64,000 nt of DNA from Bradyrhizobium neotropicale (GCF_001641695.1 NZ_LSEF01000032.1:1-64000), one strand, 5' to 3'; positions 35,871-44,752 are shown, counted from the stretch's first letter. The notes: generated by a model from the letters alone, not told the origin. Made by a program: numbers and translations.

Positions 35871-36221
35871 TTATTTCTCCAACGTCTTCAGGAACGCGAT
35901 GAAATCGCCAACCTGATCTGCATCGAAGCTGAATTCCGGCATCGTCGGGTGCCCCGTGACGATGCCCTCGGCAAGGGCCTCCTGCAACTGCTCGACCGGG
36001 TATCGCTCGTGCAATGTGCGGAACGGGGGAGCGATCTTGAGAGGGCTGGGGCTGACTTTGTCGGTCGAGTGACATTTTGCGCAATAGAGCAGCGCAAGAT
36101 GTCGTCCCTGCTCGACGTTCGAAGCCGCAGTTGGGCCTGAGAGGAGAAGAAGAGCCGCTGCGACGATGCTGCCTGCGATGGCGCGTTTGATTCGGAGATG
36201 CGTCCTCACATCAAGCTCCAT
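35871..36221 (-). CDS. Small secreted c-type cytochrome
   Basis: 116 residues: signal peptide (AIAGSIVAAALLLLSG) ending near TAAS, heme motif CAKCH at residues 47-51 and the likely axial Met in GHPTMPEF. A class I cytochrome c for periplasmic electron transfer. Its start codon shares one base with the stop of the upstream universal stress gene, so the two are translated together and would share the FixK/FNR-type box at 37113. Confidence 0.88.
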   Translation of the reverse strand: MELDVRTHLRIKRAIAGSIVAAALLLLSGPTAASNVEQGRHLALLYCAKCHSTDKVSPSPLKIAPPFRTLHERYPVEQLQEALAEGIVTGHPTMPEFSFDADQVGDFIAFLKTLEK

Positions 36222-37054
36222 CAGTGCGACATCAGGACGGGGAGGGTCATGCTGCGGAACATCTCCCGTGTAACGCCGCCGAACACCGTCTCCTGAAGCC
36301 GAGAATGCCCGTAGCCGCCCATGATCAGGAGGTCGAGGCTTTCATCCGCGGCAATCGACAGGATGCTCGACTGCAGATTGCCGCGGTCGGACTGAAGCGA
36401 AACGGTCTTCGCCGGCAGGCCCTTGCGCGCGAGGTGTTTCACCAGCCGGTCGGGCGACGCGTCGGCCGGCACGTCGGATGCGTTGAGAGTGATGATCGTT
36501 AGCGCGTCCGCTTCGGTGATGAATGGCGTCGCGTCCCGCAACGCGCGGGCGGCGAGACGGCTGCCGTCCCAGCAGATGCCGACGCGCGAGGCCTTGAAAG
36601 CACCGCGGAAAGTATAGGGAATGAACAGCAGCGGCCCGCCCGCCTGCAAGAGCAGTTCCTGCGGGAGCTGGTTGTCGAACGTGTCGCAATCCGGATCCGC
36701 TTGGGACACGATCGTGAGGTCGTAGAGCCGCGCCGCGGCGTCTACTCGCGAAACGATCTCGGCGATAGTTCCACTCAGTGCGTATTTTCCATAGTTGATC
36801 TGGGCGTGCTTCGCTTCAATCTCGAAAACGCGCAATGCCGCGTCGGCTCGTTCGATCGCGCGTTCGTACTCGAATTGCAGGGACGATGCGACGGCCGCGC
36901 CGCCTTCTGCAACGAAAGGAACATTGGTCGATGCATATCCCGTCGCAATTGCATCCAGGTGCGTGCCCGCGCGCATCGCGAGGGAGATGGAAGCATGAAT
37001 GGCCGGCCGCGGTGACCGCTCTGTGGGAATGTGCACCAGTAGGTCCTTGAACAT
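36221..37054 (-). CDS. Tandem universal stress protein
   Basis: 277 residues from the MFKDLLVHIPT methionine. Two Usp folds; the second carries GGYGHSRLQETVFGG, the nucleotide-binding motif. A TTGA-N6-TCAA box lies 59 bases upstream. It forms an operon with the cytochrome c gene; the combination is typical of low-oxygen response units in rhizobia. Confidence 0.9.
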   Translation of the reverse strand: MFKDLLVHIPTERSPRPAIHASISLAMRAGTHLDAIATGYASTNVPFVAEGGAAVASSLQFEYERAIERADAALRVFEIEAKHAQINYGKYALSGTIAEIVSRVDAAARLYDLTIVSQADPDCDTFDNQLPQELLLQAGGPLLFIPYTFRGAFKASRVGICWDGSRLAARALRDATPFITEADALTIITLNASDVPADASPDRLVKHLARKGLPAKTVSLQSDRGNLQSSILSIAADESLDLLIMGGYGHSRLQETVFGGVTREMFRSMTLPVLMSH

Positions 37055-37112
37055 GTGTGCCTCCCGTTCCAACCTCGATGCTCAAGAGCAGCACATGTCG
37101 TCATCGAGGGCC

Positions 37113-37166
37113 TTGACGCACGTCAAAGCAGTGCCGGAGGTATTGGCCAGGGTTGACGCAGCTCAA
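37113..37166. promoter_or_regulatory. Pair of divergent FixK/FNR-type boxes
   Basis: TTGACGCACGTCAA (37113-37126) lies 59 bases before the - strand universal stress gene; TTGACGCAGCTCAA (37153-37166) lies 50 bases before the PHA synthase start. Each box fits the promoter of the gene nearer to it. Confidence 0.72.
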
Positions 37167-37215
37167 TCCGCCGACGGCCGATGGGGGTAGATTGCTGGGG
37201 CCAAGGGAGTTCACC

Positions 37216-39042
37216 ATGTCGTCTCCAGCATCCGTCGGCCGTATTCCCACCGCTTCGAATTCCAACGAGGTCCTTGCGGGAGCTCCGCCGAACGTGGGAA
37301 CGACGCCGGTACCGCCGCCCGCCTCCGAGATCGCCGTCGATGCCATCGACCGATCCTTCCACGCGGCGTTGGCGCGCTTCACTGGCGGCCTCTCGCCGGC
37401 CGCGCTCGCGCTGGCTTTTGCCGACTGGCAATTGCATCTCCTGGCCTCGCCCGGAAAGCAGGCCAGTCTTGCCGGTCGGGCAATCCAGAGCGGGTTTGAT
37501 TTTGTCGACGCCATGGTGCCGAGGCACGCAACGTTCCATCCTTGGACCGCGATCAGACCGCCGGAGAACGACCGCCGTTTCATTGGCACGGATTGGGAGC
37601 TGCCTTCCTTCAATCTCCTGGCCCAGGCCTTCCTGCTGACCCAACAATGGTGGCATTCGACGACGACCGGCATTCACGGATTGGCCCATTCGAACGCAGC
37701 AATTGCCGATTTCGCGCTTCGCCAATGCCTGGACACGATGGCCCCGACCAATTTCGCCATCAGCAATCCCGAGGTTCTGCGCAAGATCATGGAGACCGGC
37801 GGGGGCAATTTCGTCTACGGCCTGCACAACTTTGTCGAGGATTGGCAGGCTCTGCTCGCCGGCGCAAGGCTGAGGAGCGATCGGACCCATGTGGTGGGCA
37901 AGGACGTTGCAATCACACCCGGCAAGGTCGTCTATCGCAACGAGCTGATCGAGCTCATCCAGTATTCTCCGACGACGCCGACCGTGCGGCCCGAACCGGT
38001 TCTGATCGTGCCGGCCTGGATCATGAAGTACTACATTCTTGATCTGTCGCCGCGTAATTCTCTCGTCCGCTATCTGGTCGAAAGCGGCTTCACCGTCTTC
38101 ATGATCTCGTGGAAGAACCCAACGCCCGAGTATCGCAATTTCAGTCTCGAAGATTATCGCGAACTCGGAGTGGATGCCGCGATCGCCGCCATCAACTCGC
38201 TTCGGCCTGGGCAGGCCATCCATGCCGCGGGCTATTGCCTTGGCGGCACGCTGTTGTCGATCGCGGCGGCCAGGCTGGCTCGCGAGCGCCCCGACTGCCT
38301 GCGAACAGTGACGTTGCTCGCGGCGCAGACCGATTTCACGGAAGCTGGCGAACTTACGCTTTTCATCAATGAAAGCCAGGTCGCGTTCCTGGAGGACATG
38401 ATGTGGCGGCAAGGTTTGCTCGGAACGGCGCAGATGGCCGGGGCCTTCCAGATGTTGCGTACCAACGACCTGCTCTGGTCGCGCGTCGTACGGGACTATA
38501 TGGTCGGAGAGCGCGCCGCGCCGAACGAACTGATGTCGTGGAATGCCGATGCCACGCGCATGCCCTATCAAATGCATTCCGACTATCTGCGGCGGCTGTT
38601 CCTCAACAATGATCTCGCCGAAGGGCGCTATCAGGTCAACGGCAGGCCGGTCGCTCTCTCGGATCTTCACATGCCGATGTTCGTTGTTGGTACGTTGCGC
38701 GACCATGTCGCGCCCTGGAAATCGACGTACAAGATCAATTTTCTAGCCGATGCAGACATCACCTACGTTCTGACGAGCGGCGGCCACAACGCCGGCATTG
38801 TCGCGCCTCCAGCCGAGGAGGGCCACAGCTATCAGATGCTCACCAAGAAGGCCCATGATCCCTATGTCGGCGCGGACGAGTGGATCCAGCGTGCGCCGTC
38901 TCACGAGGGATCATGGTGGACCGAGTGGACGCGATTTCTCGCCGCACATTCCGGTCAGCCTGTTTCGGCGTCGGCGGCGGGCGCGGAACAAAAAGGCGGG
39001 CCTTTGGGTGATGCGCCGGGCTCTTACGTGCTCGAGCAGTAG
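37216..39042 (+). CDS. phaC: Class I poly(3-hydroxyalkanoate) synthase
   Basis: 608 residues, the usual class I length. It polymerises (R)-3-hydroxyacyl-CoA into PHB. The lipase-like box GYCLGGT has the active cysteine at C341; the triad is completed by D496 (GTLRDHVAPW) and H524 (TSGGHNAGI). The N-terminal region (SFHAALARFTGGLSPAALAL) and the substrate-entry segment WWHSTTTGIHG match family members. The start at 37216 follows CCAAGGGAG. The upstream TTGA-N6-TCAA box suggests induction at low oxygen. Confidence 0.93.
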   Translation: MSSPASVGRIPTASNSNEVLAGAPPNVGTTPVPPPASEIAVDAIDRSFHAALARFTGGLSPAALALAFADWQLHLLASPGKQASLAGRAIQSGFDFVDAMVPRHATFHPWTAIRPPENDRRFIGTDWELPSFNLLAQAFLLTQQWWHSTTTGIHGLAHSNAAIADFALRQCLDTMAPTNFAISNPEVLRKIMETGGGNFVYGLHNFVEDWQALLAGARLRSDRTHVVGKDVAITPGKVVYRNELIELIQYSPTTPTVRPEPVLIVPAWIMKYYILDLSPRNSLVRYLVESGFTVFMISWKNPTPEYRNFSLEDYRELGVDAAIAAINSLRPGQAIHAAGYCLGGTLLSIAAARLARERPDCLRTVTLLAAQTDFTEAGELTLFINESQVAFLEDMMWRQGLLGTAQMAGAFQMLRTNDLLWSRVVRDYMVGERAAPNELMSWNADATRMPYQMHSDYLRRLFLNNDLAEGRYQVNGRPVALSDLHMPMFVVGTLRDHVAPWKSTYKINFLADADITYVLTSGGHNAGIVAPPAEEGHSYQMLTKKAHDPYVGADEWIQRAPSHEGSWWTEWTRFLAAHSGQPVSASAAGAEQKGGPLGDAPGSYVLEQ

Positions 39043-39051
39043 ACGCGGGGA

Positions 39052-40035
39052 TCAGGGCCGCAAAACGGCTGCGCCGACGAGCTTGCCGTCCCGCAGGCGG
39101 GCGAGCGCTTCGTTGGCCTCGGCGAGCGGGAATACCGTCGTGTGTGTCTGAATGTTGGCCTTTGCCGCGGCGGCGAGGAAATCGATGCCGTCCTTTCGGG
39201 TCAGGTTCGCGACCGACATGATCTGCCGTTCACCCCATAGAATATGGTAGGGGAGCGTCGGAATGTCGGACATATGAATGCCGGCGCACACAACGCGGCC
39301 GCCCTTGCGCACAGAGCGCAGGGCAAGCGGCACCAATGCTCCGACCGGCGCGTAGATGATGGCGGCATCGAGCTCGGTTGGCGGGATGTCCTCCGAGGCG
39401 CCGGCCCAGTCCGCGCCGAGCGAAAGCGCAAGTTGCTGTGCTTCCTGGTCGCCGCCACGGGTGAAGGCGTAGACTGTCCGTCCCTGCGCGCGCACCACCT
39501 GCGCCACGATATGGCCGGCCGCGCCGAAGCCATAGATCCCGATCGTTCTGCCGTCGCCGGCCATCACCAGCGATCGCCAGCCGATCAGCCCGGCGCAGAG
39601 CAGGGGCGAGAGCGCTGTGTCCTCGCCGTGCTCACCGAGCGCAAAGCAATATCTGGCATCAGCGACGAGATGGCTGGCGAAGCCGCCGTCGCGCGTGTAG
39701 CCGGTGAACTCGGGACGATCGCAGAGATTTTCCTTGTCAGTGCGGCAATAGAGGCATTCGCCGCAGGTGAAGCCGAGCCAGGGAACACCTACACGCATGC
39801 CCAGGTCCAGGTGATCGACGCCTGCGCCCAGTGCATCGATGCGGCCGACGACTTCGTGCCCGGGGATGATTGGATAGCGAATGCCGGGTAGCTCGCCATC
39901 CACGACGTGGAGGTCGGTCCTGCACACGCCGCACGCGCTGACCCTGACGCGGACCTCGCCGGGGCCGGGGATCGGGTCGGGTCGTTGCTCGAACGTCAAT
40001 GGCGCGCCGCGCGCGGAGAGAACCATCGCGTACAT
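39052..40035 (-). CDS. Zinc-dependent alcohol dehydrogenase
   Basis: 327 residues, MDR superfamily. Catalytic zinc ligands in GVCRTDLHVVDG (Cys) and PGHEVVGRI (His-Glu); structural zinc cysteines CGECLYCRTDKENLC all present; NAD motif IYGFGAAGHIVAQVV. It ends 9 bases from the convergent PHA synthase gene. It probably disposes of reducing power in fermentative or microaerobic conditions; the substrate is not evident. Confidence 0.9.
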   Translation of the reverse strand: MYAMVLSARGAPLTFEQRPDPIPGPGEVRVRVSACGVCRTDLHVVDGELPGIRYPIIPGHEVVGRIDALGAGVDHLDLGMRVGVPWLGFTCGECLYCRTDKENLCDRPEFTGYTRDGGFASHLVADARYCFALGEHGEDTALSPLLCAGLIGWRSLVMAGDGRTIGIYGFGAAGHIVAQVVRAQGRTVYAFTRGGDQEAQQLALSLGADWAGASEDIPPTELDAAIIYAPVGALVPLALRSVRKGGRVVCAGIHMSDIPTLPYHILWGERQIMSVANLTRKDGIDFLAAAAKANIQTHTTVFPLAEANEALARLRDGKLVGAAVLRP

Positions 40036-40110
40036 GTCGCATTCCCGTTACGGCTCGTAGTGCATCTCCAGGCGTGCCTCGCCGGTTCTGCGGCCAGTGT
40101 GCGGCCGTCG

Positions 40111-40572
40111 CTAAGAGGACGCAACAGGCGACTTCCGCAGGCTCTTCACGACGATTGCCACGAGCGGCGTGAGCAGCGGTAGCAGGCCGCTGAGCGGGTG
40201 GTGGACCGCGCCCGTCACTTGAGCATGGAGCGCGCGCGCCTCGAGTTGAATGGCTTCGATCGCTGCGTCATGGATTTCATTGGCAAGCTCAACCTCGCGT
40301 CCTGACGGCGGACGCCCCGCGACGACGAAGAGGATTGCCGCGATGGTGAAATTGATCGCACCAAGAATCGCCGCTGCGACGATGGCGCTCCAGATCTGGA
40401 CCAGGGCGAAGTAGGCCGCCAATTCGAACAGGAGCAGGCCAAAGGCGGCGATCAGCGCCGCGAAGGCGCGCAGGCCCAGTCCGATCAGCAGATGGCGCAG
40501 CCTGATATCGGCGATGATCCGGTCGGTGCGCCAGAGCACACGCAGGTGCTTGACGATATTCTCCGTGTTCAC
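40111..40572 (-). CDS. Phage-holin-like small membrane protein (DUF1469-type)
   Basis: 153 residues with two adjacent hydrophobic segments near residues 35-60 and 70-95 (FAALIAAFGLLLFELAAYFALV; VAAAILGAINFTIAAILFVV), a short cytosolic N-terminus, and an amphipathic C-terminal part. Resembles the putative Actinobacterial holin-X family found paired with DUF883 proteins. GTG start immediately after the stop of the preceding small gene. The family has no established role beyond membrane association; not a phage gene here. Confidence 0.75.
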   Translation of the reverse strand: MNTENIVKHLRVLWRTDRIIADIRLRHLLIGLGLRAFAALIAAFGLLLFELAAYFALVQIWSAIVAAAILGAINFTIAAILFVVAGRPPSGREVELANEIHDAAIEAIQLEARALHAQVTGAVHHPLSGLLPLLTPLVAIVVKSLRKSPVASS

Positions 40573-40848
40573 CTAGTGCCTCCGCAGCATGAAGCCGACG
40601 ACCACGCCGAGTGCGAAGGCTGAAGCGAGGGACGCCGCCGGACGTTCCGCGACAAGGTCATGGAGCTGCTCCCGTTCCTCACTGACGGTCTCGCCGAGCT
40701 CGGCCAGCGCGGCCTTGATCTGGTCAGCCAAGGCTTCGGCACCGTCCTTCGACGTCTCGAACGTCTGCTCGGCGGCTGTGTTCAGCAGGCGCGCGACATC
40801 GATCTTCATCGCTTTCAGCTCGTCGTTCAGCCTGCCGGTGTCGAACAT
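40573..40848 (-). CDS. DUF883/ElaB-YqjD-like C-tail-anchored protein
   Basis: 91 residues: a long amphipathic helix (DEL through GETVSEEREQLHDLV) and a C-terminal membrane anchor ending GVVVGFMLRRH. This is the ElaB/YqjD type, reported to bind ribosomes and the inner membrane under stress. It abuts the holin-like gene with no gap, and a TTGA-N6-TCAA box lies 52 bases upstream. Confidence 0.82.
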   Translation of the reverse strand: MFDTGRLNDELKAMKIDVARLLNTAAEQTFETSKDGAEALADQIKAALAELGETVSEEREQLHDLVAERPAASLASAFALGVVVGFMLRRH

Positions 40849-40899
40849 TGGCGGTCTCCATTCAATGGAACAAGCCTATGCGACCCGGCTCGATGGCCA

Positions 40900-40949
40900 T
40901 TGATTTGCGTCAAGGGAGCTTTCCCGGGCCTCGGTTTGAGGCAAGTCAA
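40900..40949. promoter_or_regulatory. Pair of divergent FixK/FNR-type boxes
   Basis: TTGATTTGCGTCAA (40900-40913), 52 bases before the - strand DUF883 gene, and TTGAGGCAAGTCAA (40936-40949), 66 bases before the MlaE-type gene at 41015. Both exact TTGA-N6-TCAA dyads. Confidence 0.7.
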
Positions 40950-41014
40950 TCCAGTTGCGTCGCGGCGACCTAGAAACCCAAACCGGATCGGAGTCGATCC
41001 ATGAGGATACAGGT

Positions 41015-42151
41015 GTGAATTCGGAACCTCTGCTGCTGGCAACGCCGTCCGGCGACGCGCTTGAATTGCGGCCGGAAGGACCGTGGACCGCTGCCAATGT
41101 GTTGAAGCTCGACGCGCTTTCCCGCTCCGTCTGGACCGCCGTCGACCGATCGAAGGCCGTGAAGCTCGATATGGCCGGTGTCAGCGAGCTCGACACGCTC
41201 GGCGCCTGGCTTCTGGAGAAACTGTCGCGCAGGGCGGCATCATCCGGGCGCGCGGCCGAGGTGGTCGGAATAGCCGACAATTTCAGCGGCCTGATGGACG
41301 AAGTGCGTCAGGTCAACCGGCACAATCCGGAGCCGGCACCTGTGCCCAATCCGCTTTTGGACAGGTTGCACGATCTCGGCAAGTCCACGGTCGACGCGCG
41401 CGAGGACATCACGATCTTCCTTCGGATGCTGGGCGCGCTGTTCATGTCCCTGATCGGCGTGTTGCGCCGGCCGCGGTCGCTGCGGCTGACATCGCTGGTC
41501 TATCAGCTCTATCGGATCGGCTGGCAGGCAATTCCGATTGTCATGCTGATCACCTTCCTGATCGGCGCGATCATCGCGCAGCAGGGATTTTTTCATTTCC
41601 GCAGGTTCGGCGCGGAGTCCTATACGGTCGACATGGTCGGCATCCTGGTGCTGCGCGAGCTGGGTGTCCTGATCGTCGCTATCATGGTCGCCGGCCGCTC
41701 GGGGAGCGCCTATACCGCCGAGCTCGGCTCGATGAAGATGCGCGAGGAGATTGATGCGCTCTCGACAATGGGGCTCGATCCGGTCGACGTTCTAATCTTG
41801 CCGCGGGTGGCCGCTTTGATCATCGCGCTGCCGATCCTTGCCTTCATCGGCTCGATCGCTGCGCTCTATGGCGGTGGCCTGGTCGCGCAGTTCTACGGCG
41901 ACATGGGTCCGGCGATCTACATCGCGCGCCTGCATGAGTCCATCTCCGTCACCCATTTCGAGGTCGGCATCCTGAAGGCGCCGTTCATGGCGCTGGTGAT
42001 CGGGATCGTCGCCTGCAGCGAAGGATTGCGGGTGAAAGGCAGCGCCGAATCGCTCGGCAGACAGACGACCACTTCCGTGGTGAAGTCGATCTTCCTGGTG
42101 ATCGTGCTCGACGGCCTGTTCGCGATCTTCTTTGCCTCGATCGGAATGTGA
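41015..42151 (+). CDS. mlaE: MlaE-type lipid transport permease with N-terminal STAS domain
   Basis: About 378 residues. Residues 1 to about 100 are a STAS-like domain (VKLDMAGVSELDTLGAWLLE), the rest the MlaE permease with five or so membrane helices (IPIVMLITFLIGAIIAQQG; MVAGRSGSAYTAELGSMKM; the EIDAL motif). It moves phospholipids between membranes with the ATPase and MCE protein encoded next. The GTG at 41015, with GAGG 8 bases upstream, is preferred to a TTG at 40955. It overlaps the ATPase gene by 4 bases. Confidence 0.88.
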   Translation: MNSEPLLLATPSGDALELRPEGPWTAANVLKLDALSRSVWTAVDRSKAVKLDMAGVSELDTLGAWLLEKLSRRAASSGRAAEVVGIADNFSGLMDEVRQVNRHNPEPAPVPNPLLDRLHDLGKSTVDAREDITIFLRMLGALFMSLIGVLRRPRSLRLTSLVYQLYRIGWQAIPIVMLITFLIGAIIAQQGFFHFRRFGAESYTVDMVGILVLRELGVLIVAIMVAGRSGSAYTAELGSMKMREEIDALSTMGLDPVDVLILPRVAALIIALPILAFIGSIAALYGGGLVAQFYGDMGPAIYIARLHESISVTHFEVGILKAPFMALVIGIVACSEGLRVKGSAESLGRQTTTSVVKSIFLVIVLDGLFAIFFASIGM

Positions 42152-42933
42152 CGATGTCGGGATTGGCACAGGAGCTGGCGATCAGCGTGCGCGACCTCGT
42201 TGTGGGTTTCGGCCGTCAGATTGTGCTCGACCACCTCTCGCTTGACGTCCGCCGTGGGGAAATCCTTGGCCTGGTCGGTGCGTCCGGCGGCGGCAAGTCG
42301 GTCTTGATGCGGACCATCATCGGCCTCGTCCCGCGGCGAAGCGGAACCATCGAAGTCATGGGCCAGCCGATGGGTAGTGTGCACGACCGCAGCAGGCAGG
42401 GGCCGGCCGGAAAATGGGGCATCCTGTTCCAGCAGGGCGCGCTGTTCTCCTCGCTGACGGTCCGGCAGAACGTCCAGTTTCCGCTGCGCGAAAACCTCGT
42501 GCTGCCCCAGGAGCTGATGGACGAGATCGCGATCGCCAAGCTCGAGATGGTTGGGCTGCGGGCGGAGGACGCCGACAAATATCCGTCGGAGCTCTCCGGC
42601 GGCATGACCAAGCGCGTGGCATTGGCGCGCGCCCTCGCGCTCGATCCGCCGATCCTGTTCCTGGACGAGCCGACCTCCGGCCTCGATCCGATCGCGGCCG
42701 GTGACTTCGACACCCTGATCAAGACGTTGCAGAAGACCCTGGGGCTCACCGTCTTCATGGTGACCCATGATCTCGCGAGCTTGACCACCGTTTGCGACCG
42801 CGTCGCCGCGCTCGCTGACGGCAAGATCGTGGCGATCGGTCCGATGCGCGAACTTCTTCAATCCGAGCATCCCTGGGTGCGGGCCTATTTCCACGGCAAG
42901 CGCTCCCAGATGCTGCAACCTCACATGAGATGA
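42148..42933 (+). CDS. mlaF: MlaF-type ABC ATPase
   Basis: 261 residues: Walker A GASGGGKSVLM, Q-loop LFQQGALFSSLT, signature LSGGMTKRVALARALAL, Walker B ILFLDEPTSGLDP, H-loop VTHDLAS. Drives the MlaE permease. GTG at 42148 overlaps the mlaE stop; an ATG 6 bases further is the alternative start. Confidence 0.9.
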   Translation: MTMSGLAQELAISVRDLVVGFGRQIVLDHLSLDVRRGEILGLVGASGGGKSVLMRTIIGLVPRRSGTIEVMGQPMGSVHDRSRQGPAGKWGILFQQGALFSSLTVRQNVQFPLRENLVLPQELMDEIAIAKLEMVGLRAEDADKYPSELSGGMTKRVALARALALDPPILFLDEPTSGLDPIAAGDFDTLIKTLQKTLGLTVFMVTHDLASLTTVCDRVAALADGKIVAIGPMRELLQSEHPWVRAYFHGKRSQMLQPHMR

Positions 42934-42936
42934 GAC

Positions 42937-44040
42937 ATGGAAACCCGCGCTCCCTACGTACTGATCGGCGCCTTTGTGATGGCTGCGATCCTCGCGGTCT
43001 TCGGCTTCGTCTATTGGCTGAACAATACGGGCGGCATCGGGCCGCGAACGTCCTACCGCGTGCAGTTTCAGGGACCGGTGCCGGGGCTCCTGGTCGGCGC
43101 CGGCGTGCTGTTCAACGGCATCCGCGTTGGCGAGGTGACCGAGCTTGGTCTCGCGCAGGACAACCCGCGTTTCGTCAACGCGACGATTTCGGTCGCGTCC
43201 GCGACCCCCGTGCGCACCGACACCAGGGTCGGGCTCGATTTCCAGGGGTTGACCGGCGTGCCGGTGGTGGCTTTGGAGGGCGGTACGATCGCCGCCAAAT
43301 CGGACGTGCCCTTGACCTTGATCGCCGAGGCGGGCGCCGGCCAGAGCATGACGCAGGCGGCGCGCGATGCGCTGCGGCGGGTTGATTCCGTGCTGGAGGA
43401 CAACGCCGGTCCACTCAAGGATACGGTCGCCAATTTCAAGACGTTCTCGGACGGGCTTGCGCGCAACACCGGCAAGCTCGACGGCATCCTTGCCGGACTT
43501 GAGAAGATGACGGGCGGCGGAACGCCAGTGCCGAAACTGACTTACGACCTGCGCGCGCCGCAGGATCTCGGGCCGGTCGGCAAGGCTCTTTCTGCCTCAT
43601 TGGCGATTCCCGAGCCGACCGCGGTTGCGATGCTCCAGACGCAGCGCATGTTGTTCTCGCCGGTTCGGGACAATCCCGGCTTTGCCGAGTTCCTGTGGGC
43701 CGACAGCATTCCAAAGCTGGTGCAGGCGCGCCTGATCGACAGCTTCGAGAACCTCGACATCGCTCACGCTCCGTTGCGCACGACCGACCTCGGCCAGGCG
43801 GATTATCAGCTCCTGATCGATATCAGGCGCTTCCGCATCGCCACGGAAGGCGAGCCGCGCGTCGAGATCGGAATGTCGGCGAGGATCGTCGACAAGAGCG
43901 GCAAGGTGATCGCTTCACGTCTCGTGGAAGCGAGCGAGAAGCTCGACAAGATCGAGCCATCTGCCGCAGTCGCGGCATTCGACGCTGCCTTCGCCCGCAT
44001 CGCAAAGGAGCTGATCGGTTGGACCGTGCAGGCGGTCTAA
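42937..44040 (+). CDS. mlaD: MlaD-type MCE protein fused to an ABC-transport auxiliary lipoprotein-like domain
   Basis: 367 residues. One N-terminal membrane helix (VLIGAFVMAAILAVFGFVYW), an MCE domain (about residues 38-115: VLFNGIRVGEVTELGL, GLTGVPVVALEGG), a helical stretch, then from about residue 200 a PqiC/ABC_trans_aux-like domain (KLTYDLRAPQD, DSFENLDIAHAPLRTTDLGQ, ADYQLLIDIRRFRI). In many bacteria these two parts are separate proteins. The stop codon touches the tRNA-Lys fragment, so the original C-terminus may have been changed by integration. Confidence 0.85.
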   Translation: METRAPYVLIGAFVMAAILAVFGFVYWLNNTGGIGPRTSYRVQFQGPVPGLLVGAGVLFNGIRVGEVTELGLAQDNPRFVNATISVASATPVRTDTRVGLDFQGLTGVPVVALEGGTIAAKSDVPLTLIAEAGAGQSMTQAARDALRRVDSVLEDNAGPLKDTVANFKTFSDGLARNTGKLDGILAGLEKMTGGGTPVPKLTYDLRAPQDLGPVGKALSASLAIPEPTAVAMLQTQRMLFSPVRDNPGFAEFLWADSIPKLVQARLIDSFENLDIAHAPLRTTDLGQADYQLLIDIRRFRIATEGEPRVEIGMSARIVDKSGKVIASRLVEASEKLDKIEPSAAVAAFDAAFARIAKELIGWTVQAV

Positions 44041-44085
44041 CTCTTAATCAGCGGGCCCCAGGTTCGAGCCCTGGTGCGCCCACCA
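44040..44085 (+). other. 3' half of a tRNA-Lys(CUU) gene (attachment-site remnant)
   Basis: Starting at the last base of the mlaD stop, the 46 bases contain the anticodon loop CTCTTAA (anticodon CTT), the 3' strand of the anticodon stem (TCAGC), the full T-arm CCAGGTTCGAGCCCTGG, the acceptor strand TGCGCCC and the encoded CCA. No 5' half precedes it. Integrases acting in tRNA 3' ends leave exactly this scar at the far side of the element. Given its + orientation, the element that produced it should lie to its left. Confidence 0.82.
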
Positions 44086-44752
44086 AATCAATGCCTTAGC
44101 CAGCAAGACCGTTTGAGCATCTGACTTTTCAAACGGTCATTTTGAGGCGATGGATTTTGCTCCAAGGTTGCCTTCAGAGTCGTCCGCGAGCACCGCAACC
44201 GGTAATGCGATTTGTCCAGTGATGGATTGGAGCGAGAGTTGAAGTATTTCAATTGGTTAGAAGGCGGCGTGTGCACGACGTGTGCACCGGGAGATACAGA
44301 AAAATCCATAGAGGGCAAACTGTGGACGTGATCTGCAGAGATCGGGTTCTGTCTCCAACCCTTGAGAGATCTTCGTAGTCGCTGTGCTTTCGAGTCTTTC
44401 AGCTGTATCGGTGCAAGTCGGCATGCGACATGACGTTGGCCTTTCAGCTATCGCGAATAGATCTTCCCAACTTGAGCTTGGTGGTCAGTCAAATAGGCGA
44501 CGATCAGACCATGAGACGCTAGCCCAGATGCGTACTGGCAAGACTCATCATCCGCGCGCGATCTCTTGAGTAGACCCGCTTCAACCCACCGATCAACTCA
44601 ATGCGGTCAAACCACTTCAAGATCGTCTCTCGGACATCCTGAGCCGGCGCCCGAGGTGCATCCGTTGAAGCGCGAGCGATCTACGGCTGCTACATCGATG
44701 CGCGGCTTGTCGACAGTTGGAACGGTCGTTTGCGCTGCAATAACGAATCCGC
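44086..44752. other. Gene-free segment after the tRNA scar
   Basis: No credible gene. It contains the first copy of the 96-bp repeat (44223-44318) and is less GC-rich than the DNA to the left. I see no integrase remnant. Confidence 0.5.
44223..44318 (+). repeat. 96-bp direct repeat, copy A
   Basis: Begins TGGATTGGAGCGAGAG and ends ATAGAGGGCAA; matches 61915-62010 at about 84 of 96 positions without gaps. Contains two GTGTGCAC octamers around ACG. Both copies stay open in one frame (NWLE-GVC-TCAPGD), so it may be the tail of a lost coding sequence. The two copies bracket the propane monooxygenase module. Confidence 0.8.

Noticed and set aside
40111..40572. Prophage holin
   Set aside because: No other phage gene is nearby; it is paired with a DUF883 protein under a FixK/FNR-type box, as in chromosomal stress loci.
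43990..44085. Complete tRNA-Lys gene
   Set aside because: No acceptor 5' strand, D-arm or 5' anticodon-stem strand precedes the fragment; the upstream bases are coding sequence of the MCE gene.
44086..44752. Integrase gene or remnant beside the tRNA scar
   Set aside because: No frame with tyrosine-recombinase motifs exists on either strand; only short frames occur.
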